Assembly: GCA_012727685.1 (NCBI GenBank)
Contig: JAAYGO010000008.1
Location: 1 to 5,067, forward strand
Direction of reading: 5' to 3'
DNA length: 5,067 nucleotides
Source: Bacillota bacterium
GTDB taxonomy: Bacteria; Bacillota; Dethiobacteria; DTU022
Made by a program: the position numbers and the translations under genes. Shown here one piece after another: positions 1 to 5,067 of this stretch. Position 1 is the first letter of the stretch; each line of letters starts with the position of its first letter. Under the pieces are notes generated by a model. That model made no database searches, was not told the origin of the DNA, and saw only the letters and a list, made by a program, of their open reading frames with translations.

Positions 1-1053
1 CACTTCGGTCCTGGCGTAGTCAAAATGATCGGCGTTGCCGCTCCGGACCACGTTGAAGCCTTCCGCGGCCAGCAGCTCGGCCAGCGAGGCGGCCACCCCG
101 CTGACACCGCAGCCGTTTAAAACCTCCACGGTTATCGATTCCGGCAAAACCTCATAACCCTCGTCGATCAGGCGCGCCAGGTCGCCCTGGAGCCGGTCGC
201 CGGGGACCCAGTAGAGAAAGCCGTCACGGGTCTCCTCCACGCCCGGCAGGGTTATGGTGTTCATTTCGGAAAAGGAGAATGCGGAGAACTGCTCCTTTAG
301 TGTGCCCCATTCGCGCCAGGCAAGATCCGTATCCACGTACGGCGCCGCCCGGCTGAGTAAAAGGGGCCACCGCCACGGGGCCTGCTGCTCCATCAGCTCT
401 ACCAGCCGGAGCAAGGCCACGCGCTGGCGCTCCAACTGCTCCCAGGGCGATTCCCGGGCGTCGGCGGCTACAAAATAGCGGTAGAGTTCAAAGCCGCTCA
501 ATTTCGCCTTCCCCGGGGGGATCAGCACTTCCCCCGTGCCCCGGGGCAGCCCCGACGCATCTATTCCCCCCAAATAATCGGCCACCACGCCGATCCCGGC
601 GTAGTGCAGCTCCAGGTAATGGTTTACCGGGAAACCGGACAAATCTTGCACCAGCTCGATAAAGGCGGGATTGCCGAGCCGCCGGTAGAGCCGGCCCAGG
701 GGCGCAGCTTCGCCGTCTGCGCCCTCAATCAGCGTATTGCCGGGGATATAAACCAGGTTCACCGTTTCTCTGTCCTGATGATGGAGGATTAAAACCAGGC
801 GCTCCACGTAAGGGCTGGCGCCCCAGTAATCCACGCCGTAAACGAGGTAGTTCACCTCACCGGCGGCGCCCTGCAGGCGCAAAGCCTGGGCCCATTCCGC
901 TCTGTTGTAGAACATGTTGAAGGTGGAGATGACATGCACGGCTAAAAAAACTGCCAGGGCAAGAAGCATCGCGGCAGCCATGATGATCGCCAGGCGGCGT
1001 TTTCCGCTGGAACTTTTCGGCCTGCGCAGCAGGTAGGACCTGCTGAATTGCAT
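1..1053 (-). CDS. LytR-CpsA-Psr (LCP)-like membrane protein with LytR_C domain, 3' end cut by window edge
   Basis: Seen by my own translation: an open frame of 351 codons with no stop before the edge. Residues 1-20 are basic (many R and K), and 21-44 form one hydrophobic membrane segment, giving a type II (N-in) anchor with the rest outside. A divergent LCP domain follows (about 68-225): GVD at 73-75, IPGNT at 103-107, a VNHYLELHYAG stretch from 143, GGID at 162-165 and ERQR at 208-211. The C-terminal part from about 306 (VEVLNGCGVSG, then EGFNVV and FDYARTEV) matches the LytR C-terminal domain. LCP enzymes attach teichoic acid or other glycopolymers to peptidoglycan, but the usual IPRDT motif, including its catalytic arginine, reads IPGNT here, so activity is doubtful. 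Start: ATG at 1051-1053, with a GGGGGA Shine-Dalgarno 8 nt upstream and 4 nt after the yqeK stop, implying cotranslation. A GTG at 1057 opens a different frame and was not chosen. In related Firmicutes rsfS usually lies downstream, which would be outside this window. Confidence 0.8.
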   Translation of the reverse strand, partial: MQFSRSYLLRRPKSSSGKRRLAIIMAAAMLLALAVFLAVHVISTFNMFYNRAEWAQALRLQGAAGEVNYLVYGVDYWGASPYVERLVLILHHQDRETVNLVYIPGNTLIEGADGEAAPLGRLYRRLGNPAFIELVQDLSGFPVNHYLELHYAGIGVVADYLGGIDASGLPRGTGEVLIPPGKAKLSGFELYRYFVAADARESPWEQLERQRVALLRLVELMEQQAPWRWPLLLSRAAPYVDTDLAWREWGTLKEQFSAFSFSEMNTITLPGVEETRDGFLYWVPGDRLQGDLARLIDEGYEVLPESITVEVLNGCGVSGVAASLAELLAAEGFNVVRSGNADHFDYARTEV

Positions 1054-1057
1054 GCAC

Positions 1058-1651
1058 TTATCCCCCGATCATTCTCTTCTCGAGCAAAAGCTGATTGCGG
1101 AAGCTGACCGACCGCGGATGGAGCAGCAGCCCCCTGGCGAGCACCGAGCCAATTGTATTCTCCACGGCGGCCAGCAGAGCGCCGGTGAGATCCTGAAAGG
1201 CCTCCTGCCGCAAGCGCTCCACCCCCGGGTAATCCCGGCTGGGTTCAATCACATCGGCCAGGTAGACGATTCTGGCCAGCAGGGACATGCGGGAAGAACC
1301 GGTAGTATGGCAGGCGATCGCATTGAGCACGGCGGCGTCGGTGATCTTCATTTCCAGAGGCAGCAGAGCCGCTCCGACTGGAGCGTGCAGCAGGCGCGGC
1401 TCCGCCCTGGTGATCCGATCAATTGGCAAGCCAAAGTGCGAAGCCAGTGCCAGCAGCCGCTCGGCGGAAAGGTTTTTCGCATAATCGTGGACCAGGCCGG
1501 CCAGGTATGCCCGCCGCTTGTCCGCACCGTAACGCTCCGCAAGCTCCAGCGCTGTCTCCGCCACCCCCAGGGAATGGCGGTAAAGTTCCGGCCCGAGGTG
1601 CTTGCGCAATCTTTCCTGATCAAGATCTACGTTCATGGATGAAGCATTCAT
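1058..1651 (-). CDS. yqeK: YqeK-family HD-domain hydrolase (symmetrical Ap4A hydrolase)
   Basis: Soluble 197-residue protein of the HD phosphohydrolase superfamily, normal length for YqeK. Visible metal-site residues are H26 (YRHSLGV), H55-D56 (LVHDYAK), H89 (LLHAPVG), H115 (ACHTTG) and D133 (YLADVIEPSRDYPGV), all in the spacing typical of YqeK. Characterised YqeK enzymes split diadenosine tetraphosphate into two ADP, removing a stress-linked nucleotide; the function here is inferred by family. The gene normally follows nadD directly; here the RRM gene and its terminator lie between them. The start is uncertain: ATG at 1649-1651 is preceded by a stop in frame and by GGAGAA 14 nt upstream, which is far, while a second ATG at 1634-1636 (residue 6, MNVDLDQ) would give a protein more like its relatives. 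No convincing promoter was found in 1652-1745. The LCP-like gene follows after 4 nt and is probably cotranscribed. Confidence 0.93.
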   Translation of the reverse strand: MNASSMNVDLDQERLRKHLGPELYRHSLGVAETALELAERYGADKRRAYLAGLVHDYAKNLSAERLLALASHFGLPIDRITRAEPRLLHAPVGAALLPLEMKITDAAVLNAIACHTTGSSRMSLLARIVYLADVIEPSRDYPGVERLRQEAFQDLTGALLAAVENTIGSVLARGLLLHPRSVSFRNQLLLEKRMIGG

Positions 1652-1745
1652 GGATTAAAACGATTCTCCGATGTATTTCTTCGATGCACCAACCGGCAAC
1701 TTAAGACAGAAAATTGCGGCACTTTAAAAATCGTCATACCGGCGC

Positions 1746-1769
1746 AAAAAGAGGCAACCCCGGTTGCCT
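1746..1769 (-). terminator. Intrinsic terminator after the RRM gene
   Basis: On the minus strand the RNA forms a 7-bp stem, AGGCAAC (1769-1763) with GTTGCCT (1758-1752), around a 4-nt CGGG loop. It is followed by a C and then five T (1750-1746), interrupted only by this CTTTTT context. It begins 6 nt beyond the RRM stop codon and separates that gene from yqeK. The U tract is short, so some readthrough is possible. Confidence 0.75.
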
Positions 1770-1774
1770 GCTGG

Positions 1775-2029
1775 TTAATTCTGCTCCCGGGGCTTTGCTT
1801 CATTAACGACCAGCTTGCGCCCTTCAAGCTCCAGGCCGTTGGTCTTTTCCATGATCTGGGCCGCATCGTCATCATTAACCTCAACGAAACCATACCCCCT
1901 GGAGCGGCCGGTAGCCCTCTCCGTAATGATCCGGCACTCCAGCACCTCGCCAAACTGCGCAAAAACCTGTTCCAAATCGCTTTCAGACGTGCTCCAGGGA
2001 ATATTCCCCACATACAAAGTCTTGGCCAT
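1775..2029 (-). CDS. Small single-RRM RNA-binding protein
   Basis: An 84-residue protein that is essentially one RNA recognition motif. RNP2 is LYVGNI (5-10) and RNP1 is RGYGFVEV (44-51); the aromatic residues that stack on RNA bases are present (Y6, Y46, F48). The order beta-alpha-beta-beta-alpha-beta fits the full length, with helix 1 around SDLEQVFAQFG (17-27) and helix 2 around DAAQIMEKTNG (55-65). Only a short charged tail (KPREQN) follows, unlike the glycine-rich tails of many cyanobacterial and plastid relatives. It probably binds single-stranded RNA; targets are unknown and no gene name is justified. The start is fixed by a perfect SD, GGAGGTGA at 2039-2046, 9 nt before the ATG. The gene has its own TATAAT box and terminator, so it looks like an independent unit placed between nadD and yqeK. 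Confidence 0.95.
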   Translation of the reverse strand: MAKTLYVGNIPWSTSESDLEQVFAQFGEVLECRIITERATGRSRGYGFVEVNDDDAAQIMEKTNGLELEGRKLVVNEAKPREQN

Positions 2030-2054
2030 TAATCCAAGTCACCTCCATGTAAGT

Positions 2055-2082
2055 ATTATAACCGATTTTTCTCCCGAGCAAA
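2055..2082 (-). promoter_or_regulatory. Probable sigma-A promoter of the RRM gene
   Basis: A perfect TATAAT -10 box lies on the minus strand at 2055-2060. The best -35 candidate is TTTGCT at 2077-2082 with a 16-nt spacer; TTGTTT at 2080-2085 would need 19 nt. Initiation would fall near 2048, leaving a leader of about 18 nt that begins almost at the Shine-Dalgarno sequence. The weak -35 suggests moderate strength or help from an activator. No terminator is visible between nadD and this site, so readthrough from nadD is also possible. Confidence 0.6.
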
Positions 2083-2090
2083 CAAATATT

Positions 2091-2726
2091 TTAAAGGCGA
2101 TTGAGATAGAGCCCCTCTTTTTTGATATATCGCTCCACCGGATCCGGGGTCAGGTAGCGAATCGTTTTACCGAGGGCGGCCCGCTCGCGGATAAAGGTGG
2201 ATGAAATGGCCAGGGCCGGTATTTCCAGCATGTGCACCTTGTCCAGGTACTGCGGGCAGCGGCGGCCCAAGATTTCGCGCAGCCGCTCGAGCGAGTAGCC
2301 AGGCCGCGAGACGGCGATAAAGGTGCAGGCTTCCAGCAAAGCCTCGTAATCCTTCCAGGTGAGGAGGTCCATGATCGCGTCCGCGCCGGTAATAAAATAA
2401 AGGCCGGCGCCGCCCGCCTTTTGGGCAAAATGGCGCACCGTGTCGATGGTGTAGGAAGGTTCTTTCTTGTCCACCTCGTAGCTGGAGACGTAAAAGTAAG
2501 GGTTGGACATGACGGCCATGACGGTCATCAGGTAGCGGTGGCGCGCGGCAGTGACCTTCCCTTCCTGCTTATGGGGCGGCACTCCCGCCGGCACGAAGAT
2601 AACCCGGTCCAGCGCGAACTGCTGCCGCGCCACTTCCGCCGAAACCAGGTGTCCGTAATGGATCGGATCAAAGGTGCCGCCCATCAGTCCAATCTTGGCG
2701 TTATGCGGCTCTCTCTTCCTGATCAT
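2091..2726 (-). CDS. nadD: Nicotinate-nucleotide adenylyltransferase NadD
   Basis: Cytosolic enzyme of NAD synthesis that joins nicotinate mononucleotide to the AMP moiety of ATP, giving deamido-NAD and pyrophosphate. The 211-residue length is typical. The nucleotidyltransferase signature GGTFDPIHYGH is at 16-26, including the HxGH nucleotide-binding motif (HYGH, 23-26). The second motif ISSTFIR is at 174-180, and FVPAGVPPHK at 44-53 is also characteristic of NadD. The chosen ATG (2724-2726) overlaps the obgE stop as ATGA, and a GGTGGGAG Shine-Dalgarno lies inside the last obgE codons about 10 nt upstream. A longer reading beginning at 2849 would lie wholly within obgE and adds arginine-rich sequence unrelated to NadD, so it was rejected. 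The overlap indicates translational coupling to obgE. Confidence 0.97.
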   Translation of the reverse strand: MIRKREPHNAKIGLMGGTFDPIHYGHLVSAEVARQQFALDRVIFVPAGVPPHKQEGKVTAARHRYLMTVMAVMSNPYFYVSSYEVDKKEPSYTIDTVRHFAQKAGGAGLYFITGADAIMDLLTWKDYEALLEACTFIAVSRPGYSLERLREILGRRCPQYLDKVHMLEIPALAISSTFIRERAALGKTIRYLTPDPVERYIKKEGLYLNRL

Positions 2727-4036
2727 GGCTCTTCTTCTCCCACCTCCGCATCGCTGACATAATAGAATTCTTCTTTGCCGATTCGGATTGTATCCCCGTC
2801 TGCAACGCCGTTTTCCCGCAAAAAATCGTCCAGGCCGCTGCGCCGGCAATAGAGTTGAAAGCGCCGCAGCGATTCCTCGTTTTCAAAATCGGTCCGGGCG
2901 GCCGCCCTTTCGATCCCCGGCCCGCTCACGATATAGACATCTCCTTCCTTGGCCAGGCTAAACGCAGAGCGCGCCCGCAGCCGCGCGGAGGTTGCGGGAG
3001 CATCGGCGCCGGGTTCCGGCAGCGACCGCGCCGGCTGCGCCGCCACCATCACGGCCAACTGCCTGACCAGCGGCGCCACGCCGGCGCCGGTGGCCGCGGA
3101 AATGCCGTGCACTGCCGGCGGGTCCTCTTCGAGCTCCGCCACCGCGGCGCGCAGCTTCTCCAGGTTTTCCGCCGCCCCGGTCAGATCGAGCTTGTTTCCG
3201 GCCACCACGCGGGGATAAGCGGTGAGCTTTTCGTTGTAGAGCTTCAACTCCCGCAAGAGCTGGCGGTAGGCGGTTGCCGGTTCAGGGACGGCGTCCGGGG
3301 AGAGATCGATGACAAAAAGGAGGACCAGGTTGCGTTCCACATGCCTGAGGAAACGGTGCCCCAGGCCCGCTCCCTGGTGGGCTCCCTCGATCAGGCCGGG
3401 CAAATCGGCCGCCACAAAGCTTTCCCCCTCCCCGGCGTCAACCACGCCCAGGTTGGGCGCAGTGGTGGTAAAGGGGTAAGGCGCCACACGTGGACGGGCT
3501 GCAGAGATGCGCGAGAGCAGGGTTGATTTGCCGGCGTTGGGAAAGCCGACCAGCCCCACCTGGGCCATCAGCTTCAGCTCCAGGTAGATGCGCCTCTCTT
3601 CGCCCGGCAGTCCCTTTTCCGCCAGCCGCGGCGCCCGGCGCGACGCAGTAACGAAACGGCTGTTGCCCCGTCCGCCCGCCCCGCCGGCGGCAACCAGCAG
3701 CCTCTGCCCCGGGAGAGTCAGCTCGCCTAAAAAAGCTCCCTGCTCGTCCCTGGCAATTGTGCCCAGCGGCACCGGGATGATCAGATCCGTGCCGCGGCGT
3801 CCGTTCCGCCGGCCGCCCGCCCCGTTGCCGCCGTTCCCGGCCCGCTGCCGGCGGCGATAGCGCAGATCCAGAAAGCTGTGCTTTCCCGGATCGGCCTGCA
3901 GGTAGACGCTGCCGCCGTCGCCACCGTCACCGCCGTCAGGCCCGCCCCTGGGCACATATTTTTCCCGCCTGAAACTGACGGCGCCGCTGCCGCCCCGGCC
4001 TCCCGCCACTTCAAGCCAGATTTCATCAACAAACAC
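2723..4036 (-). CDS. obgE: Obg family GTPase (ObgE/CgtA)
   Basis: Essential ribosome-associated GTPase that takes part in 50S assembly and responds to ppGpp; in Bacillus it also links to stress and sporulation. All three domains are visible. The glycine-rich Obg fold is about 1-157 (EKYVPRGGPDGGDGGDGG at 25-42). The G domain is about 158-330, with G1 GFPNAGKS at 164-171, switch I FTTTAPN at 189-195, G3 DLPG at 211-214 followed by LIEGAHQGAGLGHRFLRH, G4 NKLD at 281-284 and G5 SAA at 313-315. An alanine/proline-rich linker (about 335-355) leads to a C-terminal OCT domain (about 357-432). The 437 residues match Obg proteins that carry OCT. The start is a GTG (4034-4036), supported by the conserved beginning MFVDE; the upstream SD is poor (GGCGGGAA). 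No clear promoter was found in the 4037-4123 gap, so expression may depend partly on terminator readthrough from rpmA. It overlaps nadD by 4 nt. Confidence 0.98.
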   Translation of the reverse strand: MFVDEIWLEVAGGRGGSGAVSFRREKYVPRGGPDGGDGGDGGSVYLQADPGKHSFLDLRYRRRQRAGNGGNGAGGRRNGRRGTDLIIPVPLGTIARDEQGAFLGELTLPGQRLLVAAGGAGGRGNSRFVTASRRAPRLAEKGLPGEERRIYLELKLMAQVGLVGFPNAGKSTLLSRISAARPRVAPYPFTTTAPNLGVVDAGEGESFVAADLPGLIEGAHQGAGLGHRFLRHVERNLVLLFVIDLSPDAVPEPATAYRQLLRELKLYNEKLTAYPRVVAGNKLDLTGAAENLEKLRAAVAELEEDPPAVHGISAATGAGVAPLVRQLAVMVAAQPARSLPEPGADAPATSARLRARSAFSLAKEGDVYIVSGPGIERAAARTDFENEESLRRFQLYCRRSGLDDFLRENGVADGDTIRIGKEEFYYVSDAEVGEEEP

Positions 4037-4123
4037 TTTCCCGCCACACCCTAGAACCAGTAATAGCGCTTGAGATGCATGGCCGCTTGTCCCGCTCCCT
4101 GCCGCGCGGTTTACGAATTTCCA

Positions 4124-4151
4124 TAAAAAAAGTCCGGGTAAGCCCGGACTT
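4124..4151 (-). terminator. Strong intrinsic terminator after rpmA
   Basis: A perfect 9-bp GC-rich stem forms on the minus strand: AAGTCCGGG (4151-4143), loop CTTA (4142-4139), CCCGGACTT (4138-4130). The T run covers 4131-4125, seven T including the last stem bases. The stem begins inside the rpmA stop codon (4150-4152), so the hairpin directly abuts translation. It separates the rplU-rpmA messenger from obgE-nadD. Confidence 0.92.
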
Positions 4152-4422
4152 AACTTACTGCCGCACTATCCAGCGGGTAAACGCTAACCTGCTTTTTAGC
4201 CCGCCCGTTGAATTCAAATTCCACCCGGCCATCCACCTTGGCAAAGAGGGTATCGTCACCGCCTCTGCCCACGTTTACGCCGGGATGAATGCGGGTACCG
4301 CGCTGCCGGACGATGATGGTGCCGGCCTTGACTACTTGCCCCCCGAAGCGCTTGACCCCGAGGCGCTTGGCTTCGCTGTCCCGCCCGTTGCGCGAACTGC
4401 CGACTCCCTTCTTATGAGCCAT
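4150..4422 (-). CDS. rpmA: 50S ribosomal protein L27 (bL27), short N-terminus
   Basis: A 90-residue component of the large ribosomal subunit whose flexible N-terminus reaches the peptidyl-transferase centre and helps place tRNA. The sequence is standard: MAHKKGVGSSRNGRDSEAKR at the start, LGVKRFGGQ, IIVRQRGT, HPGVNVGRGGDDTLFA, and a C-terminal VSVYPLD. The ATG at 4420-4422 has a GGGAGG Shine-Dalgarno about 8 nt upstream, and a TAG lies in frame six codons upstream, so no extension can be translated. Many Firmicutes make L27 with about nine extra N-terminal residues that the protease Prp removes; here the mature form is encoded directly. The gene is 53 nt behind rplU and clearly cotranscribed with it. 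Confidence 0.98.
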   Translation of the reverse strand: MAHKKGVGSSRNGRDSEAKRLGVKRFGGQVVKAGTIIVRQRGTRIHPGVNVGRGGDDTLFAKVDGRVEFEFNGRAKKQVSVYPLDSAAVS

Positions 4423-4475
4423 ATTGAATACCTCCCACTAAATCTCGGTAAGCTTAATTAATAAAGGCCAATCCT

Positions 4476-4790
4476 TTAGGAAACGGTAATCTTGCTGATC
4501 AAAACTTCGGTAAAGGGTTGGCGGTGGCCCTGCTTGCGCCGGTAATTCTTTTTCGGCTTATACTTGAAGACGATGATCTTGCGGGCGCGCCCCTGGCGGA
4601 TCACTTTGCCCTCAACCGTGCAGCCGTCCAGGTAAGGCTGGCCGACTTTCACCTCTGTGCCGTCGTTCAACAATAAAACCCGGTCAAAGACCACGCTTTC
4701 CCCTTTTGCTCCCGGCAGCTTTTCCACGCGCAGCGTCTGTCCTTCGGCCACGCGGTACTGCTTGCCGCCGGTCTCGATGACAGCGTACAT
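4476..4790 (-). CDS. rplU: 50S ribosomal protein L21 (bL21)
   Basis: A 104-residue large-subunit protein that binds 23S rRNA, with the family's usual length. It starts MYAVIETGGKQYRV, has VEKLPGAKGE at 23-32, and ends with the basic rRNA-binding stretch FKYKPKKNYRRKQGHRQPFT and ISKI. The ATG at 4788-4790 follows an AGGGGG Shine-Dalgarno about 7 nt upstream. A longer in-frame reading from 4895 would start at the -10 box, upstream of the predicted transcript start, and adds 35 residues not found in L21, so it is rejected. It is the first gene of the rplU-rpmA unit and is preceded by a structured leader. Confidence 0.98.
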   Translation of the reverse strand: MYAVIETGGKQYRVAEGQTLRVEKLPGAKGESVVFDRVLLLNDGTEVKVGQPYLDGCTVEGKVIRQGRARKIIVFKYKPKKNYRRKQGHRQPFTEVLISKITVS

Positions 4791-4879
4791 AAACAAACCC
4801 CCTATTTGAAGGACTCGCCGAAGCAGGTAGCCCTGACGCAGAGCATTTGATGAACCGGCTTCGAGCGGTGAAGATCCAT
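4791..4879 (-). promoter_or_regulatory. Structured rplU mRNA leader, resembling the L21 leader
   Basis: The predicted transcript has about 89 untranslated nt. By eye it folds as one long imperfect helix. GGAU (4877-4874) pairs with GUCC (4814-4811). Inside that, CGC(U)CGAAGC (4867-4858) pairs with GCUUCGGCG (4824-4816): nine pairs with a single bulged U. An inner hairpin, GCUCU (4844-4840) with AGGGC (4834-4830), has a 5-nt loop. Autoregulatory leaders upstream of rplU are known in Firmicutes (L21 leader family), so binding of L21 or a related signal is a reasonable inference. The fold ends about 20 nt before the ATG and does not itself pair with the Shine-Dalgarno sequence. Confidence 0.65.
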
Positions 4880-4885
4880 TTTCAA

Positions 4886-4914
4886 ATTTTAGCACGCACC
4901 GCCCCGTTTGTCAA
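4886..4914 (-). promoter_or_regulatory. Near-consensus sigma-A promoter of rplU-rpmA
   Basis: On the minus strand a perfect -35 TTGACA (4914-4909) and a TAAAAT -10 (4891-4886, five of six consensus bases) are separated by exactly 17 nt. Initiation is expected near 4879. This strength fits a ribosomal protein operon, and the position excludes the upstream in-frame rplU start at 4895. Confidence 0.88.
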
Positions 4915-4927
4915 ACCGGCTGAAATC

Positions 4928-4942
4928 GTTGATAGTGTCAAC
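4928..4942. repeat. Short perfect palindrome GTTGA-N5-TCAAC
   Basis: Five-base arms GTTGA (4928-4932) and TCAAC (4938-4942) flank a 5-nt centre. It lies 14 bp upstream of the rplU -35 box and 14 bp beyond the stop codon of the partial frame at 4957. It could be an operator, part of a mobile-element end, or chance; nothing in the window decides this. Confidence 0.35.
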
Positions 4943-4956
4943 CCATAGTAGGTTTT

Positions 4957-5067
4957 TTAGGAACCCCACATCCAGCTCAAATAACTTTTAACGAAGCAAT
5001 AATAGACATCACCGAAGGCAATATTTTGAAGCGTTTGACTTATAGTTTTTCTACTGGTGATTTCATA
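4957..5067 (-). CDS. Possible 3' end of an unidentified gene, cut by the window edge
   Basis: An open minus-strand frame of 36 codons enters from the right edge and ends at TAA (4957-4959). The peptide is rich in Ser, Thr, Tyr and Trp (it includes FGDVYYCFVK and ends SYLSWMWGS) and I do not recognise it. The base composition is clearly more AT-rich than the rest of the window. Ribonuclease G often lies upstream of rplU, but this tail does not look like it. A mobile-element gene is a guess from composition and the nearby palindrome. A plus-strand frame (4936 to the edge, 44 codons, no start codon) in the same register is equally open, so the strand is not certain. Confidence 0.3.
   Translation of the reverse strand, partial: YEITSRKTISQTLQNIAFGDVYYCFVKSYLSWMWGS

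Noticed and set aside
857..1057. Minus-strand frame starting GTG at 1057, just after the yqeK stop
   Set aside because: It is the alternate frame of the LCP-like gene; the ATG frame at 1053 has a membrane anchor and recognisable domains and stays open for over 1 kb.
1052..1642. Long plus-strand open frame (196 codons) opposite yqeK
   Set aside because: Antisense shadow of a clear HD-domain gene in GC-rich DNA; rich in Gln and Arg, with no recognisable domain and no SD.
1652..1745. Possible promoter for yqeK (TTGCCG with a TACATC-like -10)
   Set aside because: Only about half of the -10 consensus is matched, and other equally weak combinations exist in this stretch.
2727..2849. N-terminal extension of nadD starting at 2849
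   Set aside because: Lies wholly inside obgE, is Arg-rich and unlike NadD; the ATGA overlap with a good SD marks the real start.
3061..3100. GC-rich repeated GCCGGCGCC-like strings inside obgE
   Set aside because: Explained by Ala/Gly/Pro codons in a GC-rich gene; there is no regular spacing or longer repeat unit.
2855..3526. Plus-strand open frame (223 codons) opposite obgE
   Set aside because: Antisense to a fully conserved Obg GTPase; low-complexity Arg/Gly composition typical of a shadow frame.
4075..4461. Plus-strand open frame (128 codons) opposite rpmA
   Set aside because: It runs through the terminator and the antisense of L27, and has no family resemblance.
4791..4895. N-terminal extension of rplU starting at 4895
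   Set aside because: The start codon lies at the -10 box, upstream of the predicted transcript start, and L21 proteins begin at MYAVIETGG.

Overview
The window looks like a chromosomal housekeeping locus of a GC-rich Gram-positive bacterium, most likely a member of the Firmicutes class Clostridia (Desulfotomaculum/Pelotomaculum/Moorella-like). That assignment rests on gene order (rplU-rpmA-obgE-nadD-yqeK-LCP gene), SD-led starts, a Firmicutes-type promoter and an L21-type mRNA leader. The genus is inference. Every supported gene lies on the minus strand, so the locus reads from high to low coordinates.

Layout in transcription order. At 4915-5067 is a conspicuously AT-rich edge with a 36-codon open end of an unidentified gene and a short palindrome. 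A near-consensus sigma-A promoter (4886-4914) follows, then a structured leader of about 89 nt (4791-4879), rplU (L21, 4476-4790) and rpmA (L27, 4150-4422). A strong intrinsic terminator overlaps the rpmA stop codon. After a gap of about 110 bp come obgE (4034-4036 is a GTG start) and nadD, joined by an ATGA overlap. Next is a small RRM-type RNA-binding protein gene (1775-2029) with its own TATAAT box, perfect SD and terminator, so it forms a self-contained insert. Last are yqeK (HD-domain Ap4A hydrolase) and, 4 nt later, a membrane-anchored LytR-CpsA-Psr-like gene that runs off the left edge.

The locus joins ribosome production (L21, L27), ribosome assembly control (Obg GTPase), NAD synthesis (NadD), removal of a nucleotide alarmone (YqeK) and a cell-envelope protein. 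Two departures from the usual Firmicutes arrangement stand out. There is no Prp protease gene between rplU and rpmA, and matching this L27 lacks the N-terminal extension that Prp removes. An RRM gene separates nadD from yqeK. The LCP-like protein also lacks the hallmark catalytic arginine. I found no evidence for a new multi-gene system; the most open questions are the RRM protein, the degenerate LCP protein and the foreign-looking right edge.
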